From CAYWEP01 sp964608945 (GTDB lineage: Bacteria; Patescibacteriota; Microgenomatia; Levybacterales; UBA12049): 36,178 nucleotides of DNA. Each line of letters begins with the position of its first letter. The stretch's first letter is position 1. Location: assembly GCA_964608945.1 (NCBI GenBank), contig CAZSQB010000005.1:1-36178 (forward strand), written 5' to 3'. A model generated the notes under the pieces. It had not been told where the DNA came from and did no database searches. It worked only from the letters and a program-made list of their open reading frames with translations. The translations under genes were made by a program, and so were the position numbers. Below are positions 28,126 to 35,252 of this stretch, piece by piece.

Positions 28126-28704
28126 ATGAAAAAGATTATTCTTGCCTCATCGTCTCCGAGAAGAAAAGCGTTACTTGAGAGTATTGGGCTGAAATTTATT
28201 GTAAAACCGAGTAATATTCCTGAGAAAATGAATCCACGGCTTGGGCCACGTGCACAAGCAGAATATTTATCGCAGCAAAAAGCAAAGGCAGTTGGGAGAA
28301 GAGTAAAGAATTCGATTATTATTGCAGCCGATTCTCTTATTGTGCTTAATAAAGAAATTATCGGCAAGCCAACATCCATGCAGCACGCAAAAAGAATTCT
28401 CAAAAAATTCAGCGGACAAACACACACAGTAATTACTGGCTTTACCATCCTCGATACAGAGACAGGAAAGTATGTGACAAAATCTGTAGCGACAAAAGTG
28501 ACTATGCGAAAAATATCAAAAGAAGAAATAGACGCGTACGTCAAAAGAGAACACGTTCGTGATAAAGCAGGCGCGTATGCGATCCAGGGGCTAGGAAGCC
28601 TTTTGTTTGAGAAAGTTGATGGGGACTTTTTTAACGTCGTTGGTCTTCCAGTCAATGTTCTCTTTCAAGAGCTCAAAAAATTCGGCGTAACAATTCTTGC
28701 ATAA
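28126..28704 (+). CDS. maf: Maf-like nucleoside triphosphate pyrophosphatase
   Basis: The 192-residue protein shows the Maf signature IILASSSPRRKALLESIGL, IIAADSLIVLNKEIIGKP (catalytic Asp), TVITGFTI and GAYAIQGLGSLLFEKVDGDFFNVVGLP. Maf proteins hydrolyse dTTP, UTP or modified nucleotides to monophosphates. ATG 28126 is preferred to an upstream TTG (28078) because family members begin MK.IILASxSPRR. The deformylase gene follows after one base. Confidence 0.94.
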   Translation: MKKIILASSSPRRKALLESIGLKFIVKPSNIPEKMNPRLGPRAQAEYLSQQKAKAVGRRVKNSIIIAADSLIVLNKEIIGKPTSMQHAKRILKKFSGQTHTVITGFTILDTETGKYVTKSVATKVTMRKISKEEIDAYVKREHVRDKAGAYAIQGLGSLLFEKVDGDFFNVVGLPVNVLFQELKKFGVTILA

Positions 28705-28705
28705 T

Positions 28706-29335
28706 ATGCTCAAAGAACTTCATAGAACTGACAAACGCTTACGAACTGCCTGCGATGATGTTAAACGAAAAGAACTCCATAGCATAAAGCTTCAAGAGAA
28801 GATAGACAAACTACTCGATTATGTTTACGGGAAAAACAATAAAGGGCAGGGAAGCGATAAGAGAAAACCGATGACAATTGGCCTATCAGCCAATCAAGTC
28901 GGGATAATGAAAAAAATCTCTGTTTTGGATTTTGCAATCAGAAGAAGGACTAAGAGCGATGTGCATGTTTTTCTTAATCCAAAAATTCTCTGGCATTCAA
29001 AAACAATTACTAAATGCTTGGAAGGGTGTGTCAATCTGCCTGGCATTTGGGGAGAGGTCCCACGTTTCAAAAGAGTGAAGATAAAAGCGCTTGATCGCTG
29101 GGGAACAGAATTTGTCATTGACGCAAAAGGCTGGCAAGCTATTCTTCTTCAACACGAAATCGACCACCTCAACGGCATATTATTCATCGATCATTTGGAA
29201 GATTCAACAAAAGCGCATTTGGTAAAACAAAATCAATATAAGGAATACAAGAAAAATCACAAAACCTGGAAGCAGTTTATTAACGTGAGTAAGTTGAAAA
29301 GAGAAGTGGCCAGGGAGGGAGTCGAACCCTCATGA
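28706..29335 (+). CDS. def: Peptide deformylase; 3' end runs into a tRNA gene
   Basis: This metalloenzyme removes the formyl group from new proteins. The 209-residue product has motif I GLSANQVG (59-66; usually GxGxAAxQ), motif II EGCVNLPG (Cys108; usually EGCLS) and motif III QHEIDHLNG (His150, Glu151, His154). It is longer than typical (about 165-190), with an N-terminal helical extension and a basic C-terminus. The last 29 bases (encoding REGVEPS-like residues) are the antisense of tRNA-Leu, so the C-terminus depends on the tRNA sequence. It is coupled to maf. Confidence 0.94.
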   Translation: MLKELHRTDKRLRTACDDVKRKELHSIKLQEKIDKLLDYVYGKNNKGQGSDKRKPMTIGLSANQVGIMKKISVLDFAIRRRTKSDVHVFLNPKILWHSKTITKCLEGCVNLPGIWGEVPRFKRVKIKALDRWGTEFVIDAKGWQAILLQHEIDHLNGILFIDHLEDSTKAHLVKQNQYKEYKKNHKTWKQFINVSKLKREVAREGVEPS

Positions 29336-29390
29336 GTTTAAAGCTCACGGGTTTTTGAGACCCGCGTGTCTACCATTCCACCACCTAGCC
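29307..29390 (-). tRNA. tRNA-Leu (anticodon CAA)
   Basis: Read on the reverse strand: acceptor GGCTAGG/CCTGGCC, D-stem GTG/CAC, anticodon stem CGGGT/ACCCG with loop CTCAAAA (anticodon CAA, codon UUG), a long variable arm (TGAG...CTCA) as in class II tRNAs, and a T-arm GAGGG-TTCGACT-CCCTC. The discriminator is A, as needed for leucine. CCA is not encoded. Its 3' end overlaps the end of def on the opposite strand. Confidence 0.95.
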
Positions 29391-29399
29391 CAAAAAAAA

Positions 29400-29478
29400 G
29401 TTAAAATTCAAAAACAATCGTCCCCAACTTTTATCTTTTGAGTTGTATTTTTGCCTTTTAACTTTTGATTTTTGAGTT
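29400..29478. repeat. Repeat-rich spacer after the tRNA gene
   Basis: Words like AAAATTCAAAAAC and their inverse (GTATTTTTGCC, AACTTTTGATTTTTGAGTT) recur, forming an imperfect hairpin. No gene is seen. Confidence 0.45.
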
Positions 29479-29501
29479 AGTATATTATATACTTATAGCC
29501 A

Positions 29502-29550
29502 TGATCCTTCAACTAAGTTCAGGATCATACTGAGTATTATCGAAGTATGA
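29502..29550. repeat. Palindromic element containing the -10 box and start codon of the NIF3-like gene
   Basis: GATCCTTCAACTAAGTTCAG, then GATC, then CATACTGAG-TATTA-TCGAAGTATG. The units match those in kefB and hisS. TATTAT (29535-29540) is a -10 box and ATG 29547 is in the closing arm AGTATG, six bases later. Confidence 0.7.
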
Positions 29551-30500
29551 CGATTCAACAAATTTATGATTTAGCTGTTGAGATGGGGATGAAGGCTGAT
29601 CCGAGGGGTTTTGACGGTGCGAAAAAATGGCTAGCCAAAACAAAAAAAGAATACGAAGAGTTGCCAGCAAAGAAAAAAAAGTACTTTGACCCAGAGACTT
29701 TAAAAAATCCTTACTCTGATTCTCGTATCCTCTATGGCGACCCAAAAAAACAAGTAAAAAAACTCTTAGCGGGTATTGATGCAGAAACTGCTGAGGTGTT
29801 AATGCTTGACCGATTAAACGAGAAGGGTGGGAAATTTGATCTTCTTATTTCGCACCATCCTGATGGACACGCGCTTTCAAGTCTTTGGGAAGTCATGGAT
29901 ATTCAGATTGATATGTATGCAGATGCGGGTGTACCGGTCAACGTGGCGCATTCACTCTTTGAGGAAAGAAAATTAGAAGTACAAAGGCGATTTAATCCGC
30001 TGAATCATGCCAGAACCGTTGACGCTGCGCGGTTGATGCAAGTACCACTTGTGGCGTTGCATACTATTTGGGACAACATGGGCAACGATTTTATGAGAAA
30101 GCATCTTGCGAAGCGGGAGTTTGAGACAGCAGGAGATGTGCTGGAGTATATACAGGAAATTCCAGAATTCGTTGAAGCAATGAAAGGAAAGTCAGGACCA
30201 ATTCTTGTTGCTGGAAGCGCGACGAGACGCGCGGGGAAAGTTGTTGTCGGTTTCACTGGTGGCACAAATCCGTCGGTGAAGCTATATGAGCAATTAGCCA
30301 AAGCAGGCGTTGGAACGCTTGTTGAGATGCACGTTGGTGAAGACGCCGTAAAGAAGCTTCGCGAACTGCACATCAACGTTATTGACGCTGGGCATATGGC
30401 AGCTGACTCAATCGGTGCGAACCTGTTTCTTGATGCGCTTGAAAAACGAGGGGTTTTGTCTGTTGTCTGTTCGGGGTTAGTGAGGATAAAAAGAAAATGA
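29547..30500 (+). CDS. NIF3/YbgI-like (DUF34) metal-binding protein
   Basis: The 317-residue protein belongs to the NIF3/DUF34 family (sometimes called GTP cyclohydrolase I type 2, an activity not proven for most members). Metal-binding parts are visible: LLISHHPDGHAL (His pair) and the C-terminal IDAGHMAADSIGANLFLDALEKRG. The N-terminal 60 residues are an extra Lys-rich extension. EF-P overlaps its stop codon by four bases, so the two are translated together. Its start codon lies in a repeat element. Confidence 0.85.
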   Translation: MTIQQIYDLAVEMGMKADPRGFDGAKKWLAKTKKEYEELPAKKKKYFDPETLKNPYSDSRILYGDPKKQVKKLLAGIDAETAEVLMLDRLNEKGGKFDLLISHHPDGHALSSLWEVMDIQIDMYADAGVPVNVAHSLFEERKLEVQRRFNPLNHARTVDAARLMQVPLVALHTIWDNMGNDFMRKHLAKREFETAGDVLEYIQEIPEFVEAMKGKSGPILVAGSATRRAGKVVVGFTGGTNPSVKLYEQLAKAGVGTLVEMHVGEDAVKKLRELHINVIDAGHMAADSIGANLFLDALEKRGVLSVVCSGLVRIKRK

Positions 30501-31051
30501 TTTCTGTCACAGATCTTCGTGCAGGTACCACCTTTGAGGAAAGCGGACAATTATTTCAAGTTCTCTCCTATGAACATATTAAAATGGGAAGGGGAAGTGC
30601 CAATATAAAAATAAAAGTAAGAAATGTTAAAAATGGCGCAACACTTGAGAAGAGTTATATTAACGGTGCAAAAGTAAATAATGTGCATGTTCTTAAAAAT
30701 GACATGCAATTTTTATATAAGGACCAGGATGCATGTTATTTCATGAATCCTGATACATACGAACAAATAGCAGTTCCGCTTCATGTCGTGTCTGACCATG
30801 TATTCCTCAAAGAAGGGGAAAGCTTTTCAGTCAGTTTTCTCAACAATGAGCCATTATCAGTCATGCTGCCGCCAAAGATGGTGTATACAGTAATAGAAAC
30901 AGGGCCTGCAACAAAAGGAAATTCAGCAACCAATGTTTTCAAGGACGCTCTATTGGAAAACGACATAAAGACAAAGGTTCCTCTTTTTATCAATACGGGG
31001 GACAAGATCCGTATTGATACTCGCACTGGCGCATACAGCGAAAAAGCTTAA
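30497..31051 (+). CDS. efp: Translation elongation factor P with Arg at the tip
   Basis: EF-P relieves ribosomes stalled at polyproline. The 184-residue, three-domain protein fits the family (VTDLRAGTTFEESGQLFQVLSYEH, NDMQFLYKDQDACYFMNPDTYEQI, and GDKIRIDTRTGAYSEKA at the end). The tip loop reads KMGRGSAN: Arg32 occupies the place of the modified Lys34 of E. coli, as in EarP-rhamnosylated types. No EarP is in the window. The proline-rich protein at 25202 would be a natural client. Confidence 0.96.
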   Translation: MISVTDLRAGTTFEESGQLFQVLSYEHIKMGRGSANIKIKVRNVKNGATLEKSYINGAKVNNVHVLKNDMQFLYKDQDACYFMNPDTYEQIAVPLHVVSDHVFLKEGESFSVSFLNNEPLSVMLPPKMVYTVIETGPATKGNSATNVFKDALLENDIKTKVPLFINTGDKIRIDTRTGAYSEKA

Positions 31052-31075
31052 GGTGTCTTAATAGGCAGTCTAACC

Positions 31076-32341
31076 ATGAACAACAACTTTTTCGGGGCTT
31101 TATCAAGCAGGCCATTTTTCTTTCTTTGGCTCAGCGAGATCTTCACGCAGGTTGCAGTCTACATTTTTAATTTTTACTTGTTACTTTCTGTTTTTTCTAT
31201 AACAAAATCCAGCGCAGCCGTCGCAGGCGTTGTCCTTTCATTTACTATTCCGCAGATTTTGTTTGGCATTATGGCGGGAATATATGTTGACTATAAAGAT
31301 AAGAAATCAATTCTTTTGGCAACCAATAGTATCCGCGCAGCGCTCCTTATCCCTCTCATATTCTTCCACGAAAGTCTTTTTATGATCTATCTTATGACAT
31401 TTCTTTTTGCAATAGTTACCCAATTTTTTATTCCCGCGGAGACGCCAATGGTTCCTTTGACCGTACCAAAGAAGATGCTCTTATCGGCAAATGCGCTGTT
31501 TAGTATGGGCATTTATGGATCTATTTTACTCGCCTACATTCTCTCTGGTCCGTTGATTTTATTTTTCGGAAATACACAAGCAATTATTATTATTGCGTTG
31601 CTTCTTTTGATAGGATCGCTTTTTATTTCTTTTATCAAATATGATCATGTACCGTCAGAAAAAGCACCGCGGGGAAATGTTGTATTGAGAGCAGGACACG
31701 AGTTAAAAAAAATCTTCTCGTTTTTTTCCTATTCCAAAACTGTCCACCACGCCATATTTCTCCTTGCGCTTTCGCAAGCGATGATTCTCATTGTTGCAGT
31801 CATCGCGCCGGGATACGCGAGCCAGGTGCTTAATATTAGAATAGAAGATTTCCCGATACTCTTTATTGCTCCAGCTGCGCTCGGAGTTGTTGTCGGCGCA
31901 GCAATATTAGTGCGACTATTCCATAACTATAACAAAGATAAAATTGTGACTTTTGGATTAGTGCTTTCAGGAATAGCCATGCTCGCGCTTCCGTATGGGT
32001 CAAAAATCGCCTCAAGAGAAATCGTTCAGGTCATCAATCAGTCGTTGCCAGTTATTCTTAATATCACAAGTATTCATATTATTGTTTTGACTGCTTTTAT
32101 ACTAGGACTAGCGAACGCAATTGTTTTTGTCCCCTCAAATACGACACTTCAGGAGCACACGACAGATGAAGAGCGCGGGAAAATATATGGCATGCTTAAT
32201 ACTATCATTGGCATCATGTCCCTGATACCTGTTATATTAGTCGGTGGATTATCAGACCTTATTGGTGTAACCCGTGTGATTGTCGGGATCGGTATAGGGT
32301 TGATACTCATTGGTCTTGCAAAAATTGCAATTAGGTTTTAG
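31076..32341 (+). CDS. MFS transporter (MFS_3/EntS-like)
   Basis: This 421-residue permease has 12 predicted helices, starting with RPFFFLWLSEIFTQVAVYIFNF as in the MFS_3/EntS branch, and a cytoplasmic GIYVDYKDKKSILL loop between helices 2 and 3 (the D-x-x-x-R/K-type MFS motif). The best-known members export siderophores or drugs; the substrate here is unknown. It begins 24 bases after efp. A second MFS-like loop, TTDEERGKIYGM, is in the C-terminal half. Confidence 0.9.
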   Translation: MNNNFFGALSSRPFFFLWLSEIFTQVAVYIFNFYLLLSVFSITKSSAAVAGVVLSFTIPQILFGIMAGIYVDYKDKKSILLATNSIRAALLIPLIFFHESLFMIYLMTFLFAIVTQFFIPAETPMVPLTVPKKMLLSANALFSMGIYGSILLAYILSGPLILFFGNTQAIIIIALLLLIGSLFISFIKYDHVPSEKAPRGNVVLRAGHELKKIFSFFSYSKTVHHAIFLLALSQAMILIVAVIAPGYASQVLNIRIEDFPILFIAPAALGVVVGAAILVRLFHNYNKDKIVTFGLVLSGIAMLALPYGSKIASREIVQVINQSLPVILNITSIHIIVLTAFILGLANAIVFVPSNTTLQEHTTDEERGKIYGMLNTIIGIMSLIPVILVGGLSDLIGVTRVIVGIGIGLILIGLAKIAIRF

Positions 32342-32346
32342 GACAT

Positions 32347-33012
32347 ATGGAATTTTTTTTTATATTTCTCGTCATTAGTTTTCTCATCTTTTTATTTTGT
32401 CTCTATGTTATTGGAAGAGATGATATTGTTTTCATCCGCAAGAATGTAACAGTCGAACATCTCTTCAACATAGCATTCATTGCAGCAGTGAGCGGGGTAA
32501 TAAGCGCACGGTTATTCTACGCACTCTTTTCCTTCGATCGCGCGTTTCTTAATCCACTCGTTTTTTTTCTTATCCCTTACTTTCCCGGATTATCACTTTT
32601 TGGAGGAGTGGGTGGTGCAGCGCTTTTTGTTTTATTTTTCACAAGGAAGAAAAAAATACCGACTGGGCGGATCATTGACTACTTAGCGCTTGCGCTTCTC
32701 TCTGCGTTGCCGTTTGGATATATCGGGACATTATTCTTACATGAAAATCTCAACCTTTTTGAGAATATCTACCTGCCGTTTATCTACATAGTATTATTTT
32801 TATTTTTTCTCAAATTTCTCTACCCTAGAGCCCTGCGAAGCGACATAAAAAGCGGAACATTAGGGATATTTTTCCTCCTGACATTTTCATTCATTTCTCT
32901 TGTCATAGGCATAAGAAGTGGAAAAAATGAGGATATTCTCGCTTTACTCCTCTTCATCGGGTCAATTGTTATTCTCATCAAGCAGGAGATAGCCTTCCGG
33001 GGGAAAAAATAA
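32347..33012 (+). CDS. Divergent prolipoprotein diacylglyceryl transferase (Lgt)-like membrane protein
   Basis: The 221-residue protein has about seven helices. Parts follow Lgt: GVISARLFYALFSF (Lgt: GARLFYVL), GLSLFGGVGGAALFVLFFTRKKKIPTGRIIDYLALALLSALPFGYIGTLF (Lgt: GG..GG...RR.KI....D..AP.......GRIGNF). However, the strict Lgt histidine and the arginine of GRIGN are not seen (GYIGT instead), and the protein is 50-80 residues short. It may be a related membrane protein without lipoprotein activity. It lies six bases after the MFS gene and overlaps the pseudouridine synthase by one base. Confidence 0.6.
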   Translation: MEFFFIFLVISFLIFLFCLYVIGRDDIVFIRKNVTVEHLFNIAFIAAVSGVISARLFYALFSFDRAFLNPLVFFLIPYFPGLSLFGGVGGAALFVLFFTRKKKIPTGRIIDYLALALLSALPFGYIGTLFLHENLNLFENIYLPFIYIVLFLFFLKFLYPRALRSDIKSGTLGIFFLLTFSFISLVIGIRSGKNEDILALLLFIGSIVILIKQEIAFRGKK

Positions 33013-33860
33013 TGGAACAGATAGTCCTTTTTGAAGACAACGATATTATAATTATCAGCAAGCCAGCTGGAATTACCGTCAATCGTTCAGATACGACAAA
33101 AGGGGAGGAGACTGTGCAGGATTGGGCAGAAGAATATCTTCAAATCCGAAGCACGAAATACGAAATTCCCTTCGGCTTCGCTCAGGGCGAGCGAAACAAT
33201 GTCAAAATCGAAAATTCAAATGATCAAAACAGTTTCGGATTTCGAAATTCGGATTTCGAATTTTTCAATAGGGGAGGGATCGTGCATCGGCTGGATAAGG
33301 AGACATCAGGAATTTTGCTTATTGCAAAAAATCCAGTGGCCTTTGCTCATTTGCAGGCACAATTTAAAAAGCGGACAGTAAAAAAGAGTTACACTGCATT
33401 GGCGCATGGACGCCTTACCCCTCCCGATTCCGAAATACGCGTTCCTGTTGGTAGGCTTCCATGGAATAAGAAGCAATTTGGTATTGTTGCAGGAGGCCGG
33501 GAAGCGGTGACAAAATATAAAGTAATTTCTAATTACAAATTTCCCCTCGGCCTGAGCTCGGGGCGAAGGCTAATTTCTAATAAAAAAGAAACACTGTCAC
33601 TAGTCGAGTTATATCCTGAGACAGGGAGAACGCATCAAATCAGAGTGCATCTCAAATACATCGGCCATCCTATTTTCGCAGATTTTCTCTACGCAGGGAG
33701 AAAAACAGCAAGAAATGATAGGAAATTATTGTCTCGAGTTTTCCTGCACGCAGCGAAAATATCGTTTCTGCACCCGACAACGGCTGCTGAACTTGAGTTT
33801 GAAAGCCCGTTGCCAGAAGAGCTGCAGACCTTTCTGAATTCACTAGAGAAAGTTGATTAG
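33012..33860 (+). CDS. RluA/RluD-family pseudouridine synthase with two repeat insertions
   Basis: The enzyme isomerises uridines in rRNA or tRNA. The catalytic segment GGIVHRLDKETSGILLIAKN has the essential Asp, and YPETGRTHQIRVHLKYIGHPIFAD is the conserved C-terminal core. The 282-residue product lacks an S4 domain. Residues of about 43-86 (from IRSTKYEIPFGFAQGE to RNSDFEF) and 175-193 (YKFPLGLSSGRRLISNKK) are encoded by hairpin repeats and do not belong to the family core. Start ATG 33012 overlaps the preceding stop. Confidence 0.92.
   Translation: MEQIVLFEDNDIIIISKPAGITVNRSDTTKGEETVQDWAEEYLQIRSTKYEIPFGFAQGERNNVKIENSNDQNSFGFRNSDFEFFNRGGIVHRLDKETSGILLIAKNPVAFAHLQAQFKKRTVKKSYTALAHGRLTPPDSEIRVPVGRLPWNKKQFGIVAGGREAVTKYKVISNYKFPLGLSSGRRLISNKKETLSLVELYPETGRTHQIRVHLKYIGHPIFADFLYAGRKTARNDRKLLSRVFLHAAKISFLHPTTAAELEFESPLPEELQTFLNSLEKVD
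33139..33267. repeat. Hairpin repeat inserted in the pseudouridine synthase gene
   Basis: Left words AAATCCGAAGCACGAAATAC and right words TTTCGGATTTCGAAATTCGG are inverse copies. In the middle is the second repeat type (CCCTTCGGCTTCGCTCAGGG). It is open in the gene frame for 43 codons. Confidence 0.8.
33534..33590. repeat. Second small repeat insertion in the pseudouridine synthase gene
   Basis: ATTTCTAATTACAAATTTCC on the left and GGCTAATTTCTAATAAAAAA on the right flank CCTCGGCCTGAGCTCGGGGC. It encodes FPLGLSSGRRLISNKK between two strands of the catalytic domain. Confidence 0.6.
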
Positions 33861-33892
33861 AGAGAAAATTTATTATAAAATATAAGCACCTA

Positions 33893-33932
33893 ATAGTTTA
33901 GAAATTAGATATTAGGAATTAGAAATTGGAGC
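33893..33932. repeat. Short intergenic repeat words
   Basis: TTTAGAAATTAGATATTAGG followed by AATTAGAAATTGG reiterates the TTAGAAATTAG word seen at 13752-13830. It precedes the 48-residue gene. Confidence 0.5.
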
Positions 33933-33941
33933 GTAGCGATT

Positions 33942-34088
33942 ATGGCTGGTTTTGGTGGATTTTATAAAGGCGAGAAGAAAAAACCCAAAAAAGGAAAAGA
34001 CATGAAGCAGGGTAGTGGTGTCTTTGGTTTGGGTGCTCCTGTATTCAGGGCGCCTGAGGTCATCTCCAAGAAAAAAAATTACTATTGA
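33942..34088 (+). CDS. 48-residue basic small protein
   Basis: The ORF encodes MAGFGGFYKGEKKKPKKGKD followed by MKQGSGVFGLGAPVFRAPEV and ISKKKNYY. It is strongly basic, with an aromatic-glycine N-terminus. A GGAG site (33928-33931) lies 10 bases upstream of the ATG. Its amino acid order looks designed rather than random, and I believe similar small proteins occur in Microgenomates genomes, but I cannot check this here. The charge suggests binding of nucleic acid or ribosomes. The stop TGA overlaps a TTGACA (34085) that opens the next intergenic stretch. Confidence 0.65.
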   Translation: MAGFGGFYKGEKKKPKKGKDMKQGSGVFGLGAPVFRAPEVISKKKNYY

Positions 34089-34097
34089 CAATACCCC

Positions 34098-34126
34098 TTG
34101 ACATTTCTGATTGGTTGTTGCTTAAT
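34098..34126 (+). promoter_or_regulatory. Promoter of the two-helix membrane protein gene
   Basis: TTGACA (34098-34103), 17 bases, CTTAAT (34121-34126), then six bases to ATG 34133. A second TTGACA at 34085 has no matching -10 box. Confidence 0.6.
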
Positions 34127-34132
34127 AGAATT

Positions 34133-34384
34133 ATGGTACAGCATCATCATGAAAAGCACTTCTCAGCACTCCAGGCATTTGTAGCCTTTCTTATTATTGC
34201 AGTTTCGTGCAGTGTCTTGTTGTTATTTACTTCTTATAAAGAATCGATTATTGCATCTGGGAACTTCCATCTTTTCATAGCGCTTACGACAGGTGTATCA
34301 GCGCTTTTGCTAACACTGCTGTACCTTGTTAATAAACCGCAACACAAACCCCATGCTTCCTCAACCCATCAGAGGAGAAGATAG
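34133..34384 (+). CDS. Small membrane protein with two helices
   Basis: The 83-residue product starts MVQHHHEKHF and has two membrane helices (about residues 13-34, AFVAFLIIAVSCSVLLLFTSY, and 44-66, LFIALTTGVSALLLTLLYLVN), with both ends His/Arg-rich (tail HKPHASSTHQRRR). The His-rich ends could bind metal. ATG 34133 is chosen over TTG 34085, which lies in a promoter-like TTGACA and would place the -35/-10 boxes inside the gene. No family recognised. Confidence 0.65.
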   Translation: MVQHHHEKHFSALQAFVAFLIIAVSCSVLLLFTSYKESIIASGNFHLFIALTTGVSALLLTLLYLVNKPQHKPHASSTHQRRR

Positions 34385-34417
34385 GCGCCCTGCAGGTAAG
34401 TTGCATAGGTATTCACT

Positions 34418-35233
34418 ATGAGAAAAAAGAGAACTGAAGAAGGGCGGGGTAAAAGCCTGAAGACGCTCTTTGTATTTTGTCTCATTGTTTTTTTTCTAAT
34501 AACAATTTCTCTGTCAATAAAAGCTTTTGCCGTAATAAAAGCAAGTAAATTTGACGGGTCGCATCGGTTTACCCTCGCACTGTCAACGACTGAAAAAAAC
34601 AGAGCGGAAATACTCTCGTTTGATCCAAAGAATAAAACTATTTCAGTCCTAAGGCTACAAGGTAATCTCGGTAAGCAAACAGTCGGCCAAGTGCTCGCGA
34701 CGTATGTAGATGGAGAGGTTATACAAAAAGCTGAGGTAACAGAGGAGAAAATCGGGAAAAAATTATTTTCTCTTGCAATGCGTCTTGATTTGGTAAAAAC
34801 AAATGTTACCTTTATTGATCTTATCAGGTTGTCATATTTTGCAAATACCGTTTCGGACAAGAATACGTCCGTAAAGGAAATAGCCCTACCGCAAAGCGAG
34901 ACGCAAATAGACAGAGTATCTGAGGCTCTTTTTGAGGATGCTGATATTGTTGCTGAGAACATGGATATTGAAATTGTTAATGCAACTGGTGTACCAGGCG
35001 TTGGAAGACGACTTGAAAGAATGCTTGTTAATTTGGGTAGTCAAGTTGTATCTGTTTCAACAGCTCGGGGGGGCGATGCGAAGACGTCATTGCAATACAG
35101 AGTGCGCAAATCGTATACAGTCAACAAATTACAACGGATACTTGGGGTTACTGCTGAGAAGCAAGACGGTTTATCCATTTCAGATATAAAAATTATTCTT
35201 GGAACGCAAAGCTTGTCAAGCAAGACTTTCTAG
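34418..35233 (+). CDS. Membrane-anchored LytR C-terminal (LytR_C) domain protein
   Basis: This 271-residue protein has an N-terminal membrane helix (residues 15-37, LKTLFVFCLIVFFLITISLSIKA). A domain with LCP-like strands follows (HRFTLALSTTEKNRAEILSFDPKNKTISVLRL), and a LytR_C-type domain lies near residues 185-265 (DIEIVNATGVPGVGRRLERMLVNLGSQVVSV). The arginines of LCP phosphotransferases are not evident, so it may not be catalytic. It probably acts at the cell wall. The next small gene has its promoter in the last codons of this one. Confidence 0.75.
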   Translation: MRKKRTEEGRGKSLKTLFVFCLIVFFLITISLSIKAFAVIKASKFDGSHRFTLALSTTEKNRAEILSFDPKNKTISVLRLQGNLGKQTVGQVLATYVDGEVIQKAEVTEEKIGKKLFSLAMRLDLVKTNVTFIDLIRLSYFANTVSDKNTSVKEIALPQSETQIDRVSEALFEDADIVAENMDIEIVNATGVPGVGRRLERMLVNLGSQVVSVSTARGGDAKTSLQYRVRKSYTVNKLQRILGVTAEKQDGLSISDIKIILGTQSLSSKTF

Positions 35234-35241
35234 GGTAGTAT
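35213..35241 (+). promoter_or_regulatory. Promoter of the small membrane protein at 35253
   Basis: TTGTCA (35213-35218), 17 bases, TAGTAT (35236-35241), inside and just after the end of the LytR_C gene. Eleven bases lead to ATG 35253. Confidence 0.6.
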
Positions 35242-35252
35242 ATGCAATAGGT

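Noticed and set aside
34085..34090. First TTGACA as the promoter of the 34133 gene
   Set aside because: It has no -10 box at 16-18 bases; the second TTGACA at 34098 fits the usual spacing.
35199..35252. Extended start for the 35253 small membrane protein
   Set aside because: The extension overlaps the LytR_C gene in another frame and contains the promoter.
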